From assembly GCA_017518935.1 (NCBI GenBank), contig JAFWTK010000101.1, forward strand, positions 1 through 36,978: DNA of 36,978 bases, given 5' to 3'. Below, in pieces: positions 25,618 to 32,992 of this stretch (the stretch's first letter is position 1; each line of letters opens with the position of its first letter). The translations under genes were made by a program, and so were the position numbers. This DNA is from Prevotella sp. Its GTDB lineage: Bacteria > Bacteroidota > Bacteroidia > Bacteroidales > Bacteroidaceae. The notes beneath the pieces were generated by a model, which saw nothing but the letters and a program-made list of their open reading frames with translations, made no database searches and was not told the DNA's origin.

Positions 25618-26676
25618 ATGACTGTGAAACGAATTCTCTCTATAGTAGTGGTGCTCCATGTGAGCACCACTCTATATTCTCAGTCTCATGACAAGGGACA
25701 TCCAAAAACGGATTTCCAGACTGACCAGCCGATGGTTCACGACCCCGTGATGGCTTATGAGGACAGTACTTATTATATGTATAGTACTGGCATGGGTATC
25801 CAGCAGATGACCTCGCAGGATCGCAAGACATGGACGGTGGAACCAAAACCTCTGATGTCGGTGATACCGAAATGGACACGTGACTCCGTTCCCGGTTTCC
25901 GCCATCATGTATGGGCTCCTGACGTCATTCAGTGGCACGGACGGTGGTGGCTCGCCTATAGTTGTTCCACCTTCGGGCGTAATGGCTCGGCCATCGGGCT
26001 GCTCTCCACTCGATCCCTGGCCTCTGGTTTGTGGGAGGATGAAGGTTGTATTGTCACTTCCCGTGAGAAGCGTGACAACTGGAATGCCATCGATCCTAAT
26101 TTCATCATCGATGATACCGATCAGCCTTGGCTGGTGTGGGGTTCTTTCTGGGATGGTATTCAGTTGGTACGCCTCGACACGACGTTGCATGTGGCCAAAG
26201 GTGCTAAGCCCTGCACGATAGCCCGCCGTTATAATCTGAACGACAAGGATGCCAAGGCTGCACTGCCCATCAATCTGAATCCGCCTAAGAATCCCACATC
26301 TGACTCTGCTGGTCCAAACGCCATTGAGGCACCATTTATTTTTAAGCACGACGGCTGGTACTACCTCTTCGTGTCGTGGGACTACTGCTGTCAGGGAGCG
26401 AAGAGCAACTACCGTGTGGCCGTTGGGCGCAGCAAGACTGTAGACGGGCCCTATCTCGACAGCAAGGGCATCGACATGCGCTACGGCGGCGGCAACCTCT
26501 TCCTTGAGGGCGACAAGAAGGAATACGAGGCCGCAGGCCACTGTGCCGCCTATCACATAGACGGTCAGGATATCTTTATCTGTCATGGCTACAGCGTTGC
26601 CCAAGGAGGAGCCTCAGTGCTCATCCAGCGTCCTATCCGTTGGACACCCGACGGCTGGCCAACATTGATGAACTAA
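25618..26676 (+). CDS. GH43 family arabinanase or exo-arabinanase, periplasmic
   Basis: The 352-residue single-domain GH43 enzyme has a type I signal peptide (cleavage near LYSQS), so it is probably periplasmic. The catalytic triad is visible as D42 (MVHDPV), D159 (AIDPNF) and E237 (AIEAPF). HHVWAPDVI and DNWNAIDPNF are typical of arabinanase-like GH43 subfamilies. It follows the lipoprotein GH43 by 3 bases and should act on imported arabino-oligosaccharides (inference). A perfect 10-bp hairpin lies inside its signal-peptide codons (25647-25671). Length is normal for a minimal GH43. Confidence 0.82.
   Translation: MTVKRILSIVVVLHVSTTLYSQSHDKGHPKTDFQTDQPMVHDPVMAYEDSTYYMYSTGMGIQQMTSQDRKTWTVEPKPLMSVIPKWTRDSVPGFRHHVWAPDVIQWHGRWWLAYSCSTFGRNGSAIGLLSTRSLASGLWEDEGCIVTSREKRDNWNAIDPNFIIDDTDQPWLVWGSFWDGIQLVRLDTTLHVAKGAKPCTIARRYNLNDKDAKAALPINLNPPKNPTSDSAGPNAIEAPFIFKHDGWYYLFVSWDYCCQGAKSNYRVAVGRSKTVDGPYLDSKGIDMRYGGGNLFLEGDKKEYEAAGHCAAYHIDGQDIFICHGYSVAQGGASVLIQRPIRWTPDGWPTLMN
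25647..25671 (+). repeat. Perfect 10-bp hairpin inside a signal-peptide coding region
   Basis: AGTGGTGCTC (25647-25656) and GAGCACCACT (25662-25671) are exact reverse complements around the 5-base loop CATGT. It lies 29 bases after the ATG of the second GH43 gene, inside the operon. It is GC-richer than its surroundings and has no U-run, so it is not an ordinary terminator. Confidence 0.85.
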
Positions 26677-26682
26677 TCTATT

Positions 26683-26788
26683 GAAAAGTGAAAATGCGAA
26701 AAGTTATGAACGAAATAGTTAATGTAAAAAAAGTTAGTTGGATAAATTGGTTGAAAACAGTTATTATGCTTTTCGCTTTTCACTTTTC
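26683..26788 (+). repeat. ~20-bp inverted repeat flanking the start of the third GH43 gene
   Basis: The arm 26683-26703 (starting GAAAAGTGAAAA) pairs with 26769-26788 (CTTTTCGCTTTTCACTTTTC) at all positions except one bulged T at 26695. The loop is about 65 bases. The left arm contains the first ATG (26694); the second ATG (26706) lies in the loop; the right arm encodes part of the signal peptide. Confidence 0.8.
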
Positions 26789-28820
26789 CTTGAATCCATG
26801 TTTCCCCCAGTCATGGACTGCTGACAATGGCAATGGAACATATACCAATCCACTGTTTTACGATGAGTTTTCTGATCCTGATATCCTTCGTGTGGGAGAC
26901 GACTATTATCTGGCAGGTACAACGATGCATACTGTGCCAGGTCTGGTCATTCTTCATTCGAAGGACTTGGTGAACTGGGAGAATATCTCGTATTGCTTCG
27001 ACCGTTTCGACTTTACCGACGATGCCTTCTCGCTTAAGAACCACAAAGAGATATACGGTCAAGGTGTCTGGGCACCTGCTATTCGTTATGCCAATGGTCT
27101 GTTCTATGTATTCACCAACATCAATGGCAAGGGCTTGCAGTGCTATACCTCCAAGGATATCCGGGGACCTTGGAAGCATCACAATATGCAGGGACGCATC
27201 TACGACCTCTCCGTGCTTTTTGATGACGACGGAAAGATTTATGCCATCCATGGCTACGGAGAAGTGAAGTGTACGGAATTGAGACCAGATATGAGTGGTC
27301 CAATCGAAGGAACAGAGCGTACCATCATTCCTGAGGGTAATGCAGTAGGCGAGGGACATCATATATATAAAATAGGTGACATGTACTACCTCATCTCTAC
27401 CGATTACAAGCCTAATGGTCGTACCCTCTGTTCACGTTCCAAGAGTATATGGGGGCCCTACGAGACTATCACCATCACTGCCGATGAGACTTTCGGCTAT
27501 CATGCAGTTTCTACCACAGAAGTACCACCTGGTGAGAAATACCGCATTGGTGAAGATGGTACGAAGTTCGGTATCCCGGAAGTGGATAAGGATGCTACGG
27601 CTTGCACCAATATTCATCAGGGAGGTATCGTGGAGGATCAAAACGGACAGTGGTGGGCTTTGCTCATGATGGATTTCCACTCCATTGGCCGTACGGTCAC
27701 TCTCGCCCCCATCACTTGGAAAGACGGCTGGCCAATGATAGGCCTTGAGGGAAATCTGGGTCGTGCACCACGCACATGGCTCAAGCCGCAAATCAATGCC
27801 AATGTCATGCCCCATGCTCCCTATGAGCGCAACGAGGACTTCAATGCGAATACGCTGGGTCACGTGTGGCAATGGAACCATAACCCGGATGACACAAAGT
27901 GGAGCCTTCGTAATGGCCGTCTACGTATTCAGTCGATGCCTGCCGACCAACTCATGTGGGCGCGTAATACCCTCACTCAGCGTGTTATCGGTCCTACATC
28001 CATTACTACTGTAGAACTCTACACCAAAGGTATGAAAGATGGAGATGTGGCTGGTCTGGGCAATATTAATGTACCTTGTTCATGGATTGGTATCGTCAAA
28101 CATGGCAAACAGTCGATCCTCCGCTGTTTCGAACAGGCCATTAATGACACAATCGACATATCAGTTACGGCAGAGAGACTTTGGTTTCGAATGGTGGGCA
28201 ACTTCGACAACGATCGTGCCTACTATGAATACTCACTTGACGGCTCCACCTTCCAGAGGTTAGGCCGCGAAATGCCACTCTCTTACCAACTCATCTCCTT
28301 CCAGGGCTCGCGCCATGCCCTTTTCGTTTTCAACTACAAGGGGCTAAAAGGCGGTTATGCTGAGTTCGACAATTTTACCGTCGACGAGCCTGATGCCGAC
28401 CGTAGCGGTAATCTCCCTATTAGGAAGACCATTCGTATTATCAACCTCGCCACAGGTAAACCGATGATTGCCTTGCCGCATGGTTTGGTGCATGATACAG
28501 AGGCTACAGAGAAAAGCCCACAAACCCGTTTTCGCGTAATCGATAAAGGTCAAGGGAAGGTGATTCTTCAGTGTGAGGACGGACGCTACCTTTTCTGCTC
28601 AGGTTTTGGCATTGCCGGTGATGTCCGTCTAACCACTGACGAAGCAAAGGCCGAAGTATTCATGTGGCAGGACTACCTCAACCACACTTTCATGCTTATG
28701 TCCATGCGCACCCATCGGTATGTTGGCAAAAGTCCCACAACGGGCAGTCCTTATTCCATGGATTTCACGGGTTCTGACCCTGCCCGTCGCAATGGTGCTG
28801 TCTTTCGCTGGGAAGAATAA
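26694..28820 (+). CDS. GH43 family beta-xylosidase/alpha-L-arabinofuranosidase with beta-sandwich and beta-trefoil-like tail
   Basis: Counting from ATG 26694 the protein has 708 residues. A long N region leads to a type I signal helix (VIMLFAFHFSLNPCF), so it is probably periplasmic. The GH43 propeller covers about 45-360 with D61 (FSDPDIL), D171 (YDLSVL) and E220 (GEGHHIYK). A second domain of the xylosidase C-terminal beta-sandwich type covers about 380-570. The last ~140 residues (RIINLATGKPM ... FRVIDKG ... RYVGK) look like a beta-trefoil or fascin-like module. Last gene of the operon before the terminator. Exo-release of arabinose or xylose is inferred; the substrate cannot be fixed. The ATG at 26706 is an equally possible start, because an inverted repeat masks 26694. 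Confidence 0.8.
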   Translation: MRKVMNEIVNVKKVSWINWLKTVIMLFAFHFSLNPCFPQSWTADNGNGTYTNPLFYDEFSDPDILRVGDDYYLAGTTMHTVPGLVILHSKDLVNWENISYCFDRFDFTDDAFSLKNHKEIYGQGVWAPAIRYANGLFYVFTNINGKGLQCYTSKDIRGPWKHHNMQGRIYDLSVLFDDDGKIYAIHGYGEVKCTELRPDMSGPIEGTERTIIPEGNAVGEGHHIYKIGDMYYLISTDYKPNGRTLCSRSKSIWGPYETITITADETFGYHAVSTTEVPPGEKYRIGEDGTKFGIPEVDKDATACTNIHQGGIVEDQNGQWWALLMMDFHSIGRTVTLAPITWKDGWPMIGLEGNLGRAPRTWLKPQINANVMPHAPYERNEDFNANTLGHVWQWNHNPDDTKWSLRNGRLRIQSMPADQLMWARNTLTQRVIGPTSITTVELYTKGMKDGDVAGLGNINVPCSWIGIVKHGKQSILRCFEQAINDTIDISVTAERLWFRMVGNFDNDRAYYEYSLDGSTFQRLGREMPLSYQLISFQGSRHALFVFNYKGLKGGYAEFDNFTVDEPDADRSGNLPIRKTIRIINLATGKPMIALPHGLVHDTEATEKSPQTRFRVIDKGQGKVILQCEDGRYLFCSGFGIAGDVRLTTDEAKAEVFMWQDYLNHTFMLMSMRTHRYVGKSPTTGSPYSMDFTGSDPARRNGAVFRWEE

Positions 28821-28833
28821 AACTGTTCAGAAG

Positions 28834-28870
28834 CAAGAGGGCTGGCGTTTGCCAGCCCTCTTGTTTTATT
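28834..28870 (+). terminator. Strong intrinsic terminator of the PUL operon
   Basis: CAAGAGGGCTGGC (28834-28846), loop GTTT and GCCAGCCCTCTTG (28851-28863) make a perfect 13-bp GC-rich stem followed by TTTTATT. It ends the plus-strand operon and lies just past the GH51 stop on the other strand, so it may also stop convergent transcription, though the minus side lacks a direct U-run. Confidence 0.93.
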
Positions 28871-30881
28871 TCTTCACCTTATACAGTCGGAACGACATAG
28901 CGGGGATATCGTCGAGGAGCAAGGTGGCACCCTTGCCTGCATCCAGTTTCAGCGTGCCGTTCTTTGGGGTGATGCGCTCAGGATTATCGAGGGTATTCTC
29001 ATCATCCATGCCATTGTGGCTGAGGGTGATTGTCTGCGCCATACGCTCACCTTTCATGCCTGTCAACTGAATGCTGACAGGCTGCGGCTGCTTCGAGGTA
29101 TTGATGACCTTTATGATGACCTCGCCTGTATTCGCGTCGAAGACAGAAGAAGCGAAGAGACCGTCCTGTCCTGCCTGACCTGCAATGGGCTGTTTGTTCA
29201 TCGTCATTTGCAAAACGTTGGTTCCCTTGTTGGCTGCATACATTTGTTGCACATAGTAACTGCACGACTTGAACATACGGAGGTTGTCGTACCAGATGAG
29301 GTCCGGACGCCACTGCCAACCCTCCACATGGGCGAAAAGCGGAGCATAGGCCGTCATATAGACCACATCGGCATTGCGTTCCAAGTCAGTCATAAAGGCG
29401 GCTTCGAGGATAGAGGCCTCGTAGTGGTTCCACTTCTTACCGTTGGCACCATGACAGGCATACTCACCGGCAAACACCTTCGGGCCTTTACGGTCATAGT
29501 GCTCATAGCGCAGGGCACCACAGAACTCACCATACTTGTCCTTACCCTCGGCATTGCCTAAGAACCAAGACTCCGGACGATAGAAATGCTCATCGACAAG
29601 GTCGGCCTTCAGACGCTTCATGGCTTCCCAGCCCTTCTCGAACATCTTACCCTCCGAGTCGGGACCACTGGTTCCCACAATTTGGATGTTGGGGTACTTT
29701 GCCTTGATAGCGGCCACGAAAGGCTCCAGACGCTTGAAGTAGAAATCGTCCCATTGCTCGTTGCCAACACCAATAAACTTCATATTGAACGGCTCTGGAT
29801 GTCCCATCTCAGCACGTTTCCTACCCCACTCGCTGTCGGCAGGTCCATTAGCGAACTCGATTAAGTCGAGACAGTCCTGAATATAGGGCTGCAACTGGTC
29901 GTAAGGCACATGGGCAGCGTCATCGTCCCAGTTTTGGAACTGACAGGCCATCCCAACATTCAACACAGGCAGCGGCTCAGCACCGATATCCTCTGAGAGT
30001 TGGAAAAACTCGAAGAAGCCGAGACCATACGATTGGAAATAGTCGGGATAGAAACGGTAGGGGAAGGTATACTCCCAACGGTTCTCGTTGAGCGGGCGAT
30101 TCTCCACAGGTCCGATGGTGTTCTTCCACTGATAACGGGTGGCGAGATCTACACCCTCCACGATACAACCACCAGGAAAGCGTAGCAAGCCGGGATGCTC
30201 ATCGGCAAGAGCCTGAGCCAGGTCACGACGCATACCGTTCTTGCGGTTCTTGAAGGTGTTCACAGGGAAGAGACTGACATGCTCCAGGTCAACGCCGTTC
30301 TTACCATCGAGGAAAATGCGCAACTGCGCCTTGGCGATAGTACGTGGAGACTTCATCACCACTTCGTATTGTTTCCAAACAGGAGAATTGATAGTCAGTT
30401 TGGCCTCAACAAACTCCTGATGCTCCTCCATCGTGGCACGGTCAATGAACTGTACGATGATCTGACCCGTACCGTATGGTGCTCTTGCCCACACGGAGAA
30501 ACGGTAATCCTCACCTTGATGCAGACCGATACCGAAGAAGCCATTGTTACTTAGTCCTGAACGACGTTCCTTATGACCAGGATCACGCAACTGGACATAA
30601 TGTGGACAACGCTCAAAGGGACCGTCATCCTCCACCTCAAACTTACCAAAAGCCTCCCAGCCCATCAGATGGTCGGGGAACTCAAAAGAGCGGTTCTTTA
30701 CTAATTCACCATACAAGCCACCATCGGCAGCATAGTTGATGTCCTCGAAGAACAGACCGTACATCGTAGACTGTACGGGAGCACCCATCTTCTTCGTGTT
30801 CACCTCCATCATGTGGCTCTGACCCGACACAGCGTGGCAGGAAAACAGTGCCAAAGCACCTGCAATAATTCTTAATTTCAT
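28866..30881 (-). CDS. GH51 alpha-L-arabinofuranosidase, exported
   Basis: This enzyme removes terminal arabinofuranose from arabinan or arabinoxylan oligosaccharides. The 671-residue protein has a signal peptide (cleavage near AVSG-QS) and a carbohydrate-binding-like beta domain (~75-200). The GH51 catalytic barrel shows acid/base E375 in VGNEQWDD and nucleophile E473 in FAGEYACHG. RFPGGCIVEG and the C-terminal beta domain are family-typical. The ATG at 30881 is used; the GTG one codon before is less likely. It is transcribed towards the PUL operon from its own promoter, which shares a 14-base block with the susC promoter, and should complete arabinan breakdown in the periplasm. Confidence 0.93.
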   Translation of the reverse strand: MKLRIIAGALALFSCHAVSGQSHMMEVNTKKMGAPVQSTMYGLFFEDINYAADGGLYGELVKNRSFEFPDHLMGWEAFGKFEVEDDGPFERCPHYVQLRDPGHKERRSGLSNNGFFGIGLHQGEDYRFSVWARAPYGTGQIIVQFIDRATMEEHQEFVEAKLTINSPVWKQYEVVMKSPRTIAKAQLRIFLDGKNGVDLEHVSLFPVNTFKNRKNGMRRDLAQALADEHPGLLRFPGGCIVEGVDLATRYQWKNTIGPVENRPLNENRWEYTFPYRFYPDYFQSYGLGFFEFFQLSEDIGAEPLPVLNVGMACQFQNWDDDAAHVPYDQLQPYIQDCLDLIEFANGPADSEWGRKRAEMGHPEPFNMKFIGVGNEQWDDFYFKRLEPFVAAIKAKYPNIQIVGTSGPDSEGKMFEKGWEAMKRLKADLVDEHFYRPESWFLGNAEGKDKYGEFCGALRYEHYDRKGPKVFAGEYACHGANGKKWNHYEASILEAAFMTDLERNADVVYMTAYAPLFAHVEGWQWRPDLIWYDNLRMFKSCSYYVQQMYAANKGTNVLQMTMNKQPIAGQAGQDGLFASSVFDANTGEVIIKVINTSKQPQPVSIQLTGMKGERMAQTITLSHNGMDDENTLDNPERITPKNGTLKLDAGKGATLLLDDIPAMSFRLYKVKK

Positions 30882-30923
30882 CACTATTTAGTTTAGAAGT
30901 TACTAGTTTTAATATGATTCTGA

Positions 30924-30937
30924 TGCAAAATTAGTTA
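30924..30937 (-). promoter_or_regulatory. GH51 promoter core sharing a 14-mer with the susC promoter
   Basis: On the minus strand TAACTAATTTTGCA contains the -7 element TAATTTTG (30926-30933). Exactly the same 14 bases occur at 16474-16487 in the susC promoter. No TTTG lies at the -33 distance. A CACCTTTT stretch upstream (starting at 30948 on the minus strand) also recalls the susC operator region, but the full half-site is poor (about 8 of 13). Confidence 0.6.
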
Positions 30938-30953
30938 AAAAAAAGGTGAATCA

Positions 30954-30984
30954 TTTGTTTTTTCAAAGAAAAGAAGTAATTTTG
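30954..30984 (+). promoter_or_regulatory. Promoter of the response regulator-ATPase operon
   Basis: TTTG (30954-30957), exactly 19 bases, then TAATTTTG (30977-30984) match the Bacteroidota promoter consensus. The expected start near 30991 leaves a ~19-base leader before the ATG at 31010. It is back-to-back with the GH51 promoter within ~60 bp. Confidence 0.75.
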
Positions 30985-31009
30985 TGAATTATTAATATTT
31001 TGGTAAGAT

Positions 31010-31366
31010 ATGAAGAGAATTTTAATTGCAGAGGACAACGACAGTAACTTCATCCTGATGACGTATATCTTGAAGAAGTTCTACGAGTATGATCGTGCCC
31101 GGAACGGACAAGAGGCCGTTGATATGGTAGAGAAAAACAACTATGACCTTATCCTGATGGATATCAAAATGCCCGTGATGGATGGCATGGAAGCCACTAA
31201 ACTGATCAAGGAGAAACATCCCCAACTCCCGATTATCGCCCTGACAGCCAATGCCTTTGACAGCGATCGTCAGTTGGCATTCGAGGCCGGATGCAACGAG
31301 TTCCTGCCAAAGCCCATCAGCAGTGATGTCTGTCTGAAAACCATTGCAAAATTTATAGAAGACTAA
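31010..31366 (+). CDS. Receiver-only (CheY-like) response regulator
   Basis: The 118-residue protein is a single receiver domain without output domain. Conserved residues are the acidic pair E8-D9, phosphoacceptor D51 (LMDIKMP), T79 (ALTAN) and K101 (LPKPIS). The [15 protein letters not shown] block resembles receivers of hybrid kinases and phosphorelays more than chemotaxis CheY. No histidine kinase gene is in the window. One base separates its stop from the ATG of the following ATPase, so the two are probably translated together and might work together; that link is inference. Complete and of normal length for a stand-alone receiver. Confidence 0.93.
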   Translation: MKRILIAEDNDSNFILMTYILKKFYEYDRARNGQEAVDMVEKNNYDLILMDIKMPVMDGMEATKLIKEKHPQLPIIALTANAFDSDRQLAFEAGCNEFLPKPISSDVCLKTIAKFIED

Positions 31367-31367
31367 T

Positions 31368-32963
31368 ATGCTTGACAAAGAGAGAGGGCTGTACATCGCC
31401 CATTGCGCCAACGGAGCGCTCAGCATTACAGGTAAGATGGCCAACCGCCACGGACTCATTGCGGGAGCCACAGGTACAGGTAAGACCGTCACCCTGCAAG
31501 TGATGGCAGAAACCTTCTGTCAGGCAGGCGTACCCTGTTTCATGGCAGATATGAAGGGCGACCTCAGCGGTATCTCGCAGGTGGGACGACTCAGTGGATT
31601 CATTGAGAAGCGCCTGCCGGAGTTCGGCATTGAGAACCCACAGTTCCAGGCTTGTCCTGTCCGGTTCTATGATGTCTATGGCGAACAAGGGCATCCCATG
31701 CGGGCCACTATCTCGCAGATGGGACCGCTGCTGCTGTCACGCCTAATGCAACTCAACGAGACACAGGCAGGTGTGCTCACCATCGTGTTCCGCATTGCCG
31801 ACGAGCGCGGCCTGCAACTCCTCGATGTCAAGGATTTGCGAGCCATGCTCGACTGGGTGTCACAGCACGCCAAGGAATACAGGACCAAATACGGCACAGT
31901 GACCAGTATGACCGTCGGCTCCATCCAACGTGCCCTGTTGCAGTTGGAAAGTCAGGGGGCTGACAAGTTCTTTGGTGAGCCATCGTTTGATATCTACGAT
32001 CTGATGCAGTGCGAGGGCGGCAAGGGTGTGATGAACGTACTGGCTGCCGACAAACTGATGATGCAGCCAAAACTCTACTCCACCTTCCTGCTCTGGCTGA
32101 TGAGTGAACTCTACTCCACCCTGCCAGAAGTAGGTGATCTGGAACTGCCAAAACTCGTATTCTTCTTCGACGAGGCACACATGCTCTTCACAGATACCTC
32201 GAAGGCCCTGCTCGACAAGATTGAACAGGTGATCCGACTCATCCGCTCGAAGGGTGTGGGTATCTACTTCATCACCCAGAGTCCGACAGACATTCCAGAA
32301 AACATTCTCGGACAACTCGGTAACCGTGTACAGCATGCCCTCCGTGCCTATACACCAAAAGACCAAAAGGCTGTCAAGACTGCTGCTGACACCTTCCGCA
32401 CCAACCCAGAGTTCAAGACCGATGAGGCCATCATGAACTTGGAGACCGGTGAGGCGCTCGTCAGTTTCCTCGATGAGAAGGGTGCCCCCTCCGTGGTGGA
32501 GCGTGCCAAGGTGCTCTTCCCGTTGTCACAGATCGGTGCCATCACAGAAGGACAACGGCTCGACCTCATCAAGCAGAGTCGCATCTATGGTAAATACGAC
32601 ACCCCCGTCGATCGCGAGAGTGCCTTCGAAGTGCTGGTGGCAGAGGCTGATCGACAACTGGCAGAGCAGGAACAGCAGACGGAAATCGATATTCCCAAGC
32701 CCTCCGGCAAAGTCACTAAGGCAGAGAAAGCCGAGAAGAAAAAACCTGGTATGATGAGTAAGGTGGGCAAGGCTATTATGACAGCCCTCACCTCTACGCT
32801 GGCGGCTCTCCTCGGCACCTGGGTCAGCGATAAGATTTCCGGCAAGAAGACAAAGTCTAAGACCTCTGCTAAGGAAAAAGTCGTGAAGAATGCCACCAGT
32901 GCCGCCACCCGTACTATCACCAGGGAACTGACACGTGACATCCTCGGCAACCTCATAAAATAG
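31368..32963 (+). CDS. HerA/YjgR-like P-loop ATPase (DUF853)
   Basis: The 531-residue protein fits the DUF853 family, E. coli YjgR type, related to the HerA/FtsK helicase-translocase group whose role is poorly known. Walker A is GATGTGKT (33-40), and [10 protein letters not shown] follows as in the family. Walker B is LVFFFDEAH with D268/E269, and [31 protein letters not shown] is the conserved sensor/arginine region. The C-terminal ~90 residues are very Lys-rich with a hydrophobic helix ([18 protein letters not shown]) that could touch membrane or nucleic acid. It directly follows the receiver gene. The substrate (DNA or protein) is not known. Confidence 0.88.
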   Translation: MLDKERGLYIAHCANGALSITGKMANRHGLIAGATGTGKTVTLQVMAETFCQAGVPCFMADMKGDLSGISQVGRLSGFIEKRLPEFGIENPQFQACPVRFYDVYGEQGHPMRATISQMGPLLLSRLMQLNETQAGVLTIVFRIADERGLQLLDVKDLRAMLDWVSQHAKEYRTKYGTVTSMTVGSIQRALLQLESQGADKFFGEPSFDIYDLMQCEGGKGVMNVLAADKLMMQPKLYSTFLLWLMSELYSTLPEVGDLELPKLVFFFDEAHMLFTDTSKALLDKIEQVIRLIRSKGVGIYFITQSPTDIPENILGQLGNRVQHALRAYTPKDQKAVKTAADTFRTNPEFKTDEAIMNLETGEALVSFLDEKGAPSVVERAKVLFPLSQIGAITEGQRLDLIKQSRIYGKYDTPVDRESAFEVLVAEADRQLAEQEQQTEIDIPKPSGKVTKAEKAEKKKPGMMSKVGKAIMTALTSTLAALLGTWVSDKISGKKTKSKTSAKEKVVKNATSAATRTITRELTRDILGNLIK

Positions 32964-32992
32964 GCTCTCAGCCGCACGACAATCTTTAGCCC

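Noticed and set aside
25672..26604. A 310-codon minus-strand open frame opposite the second GH43 gene
   Set aside because: The plus strand encodes a complete GH43 with catalytic residues; the antisense frame has no domain, no promoter and no signal peptide.
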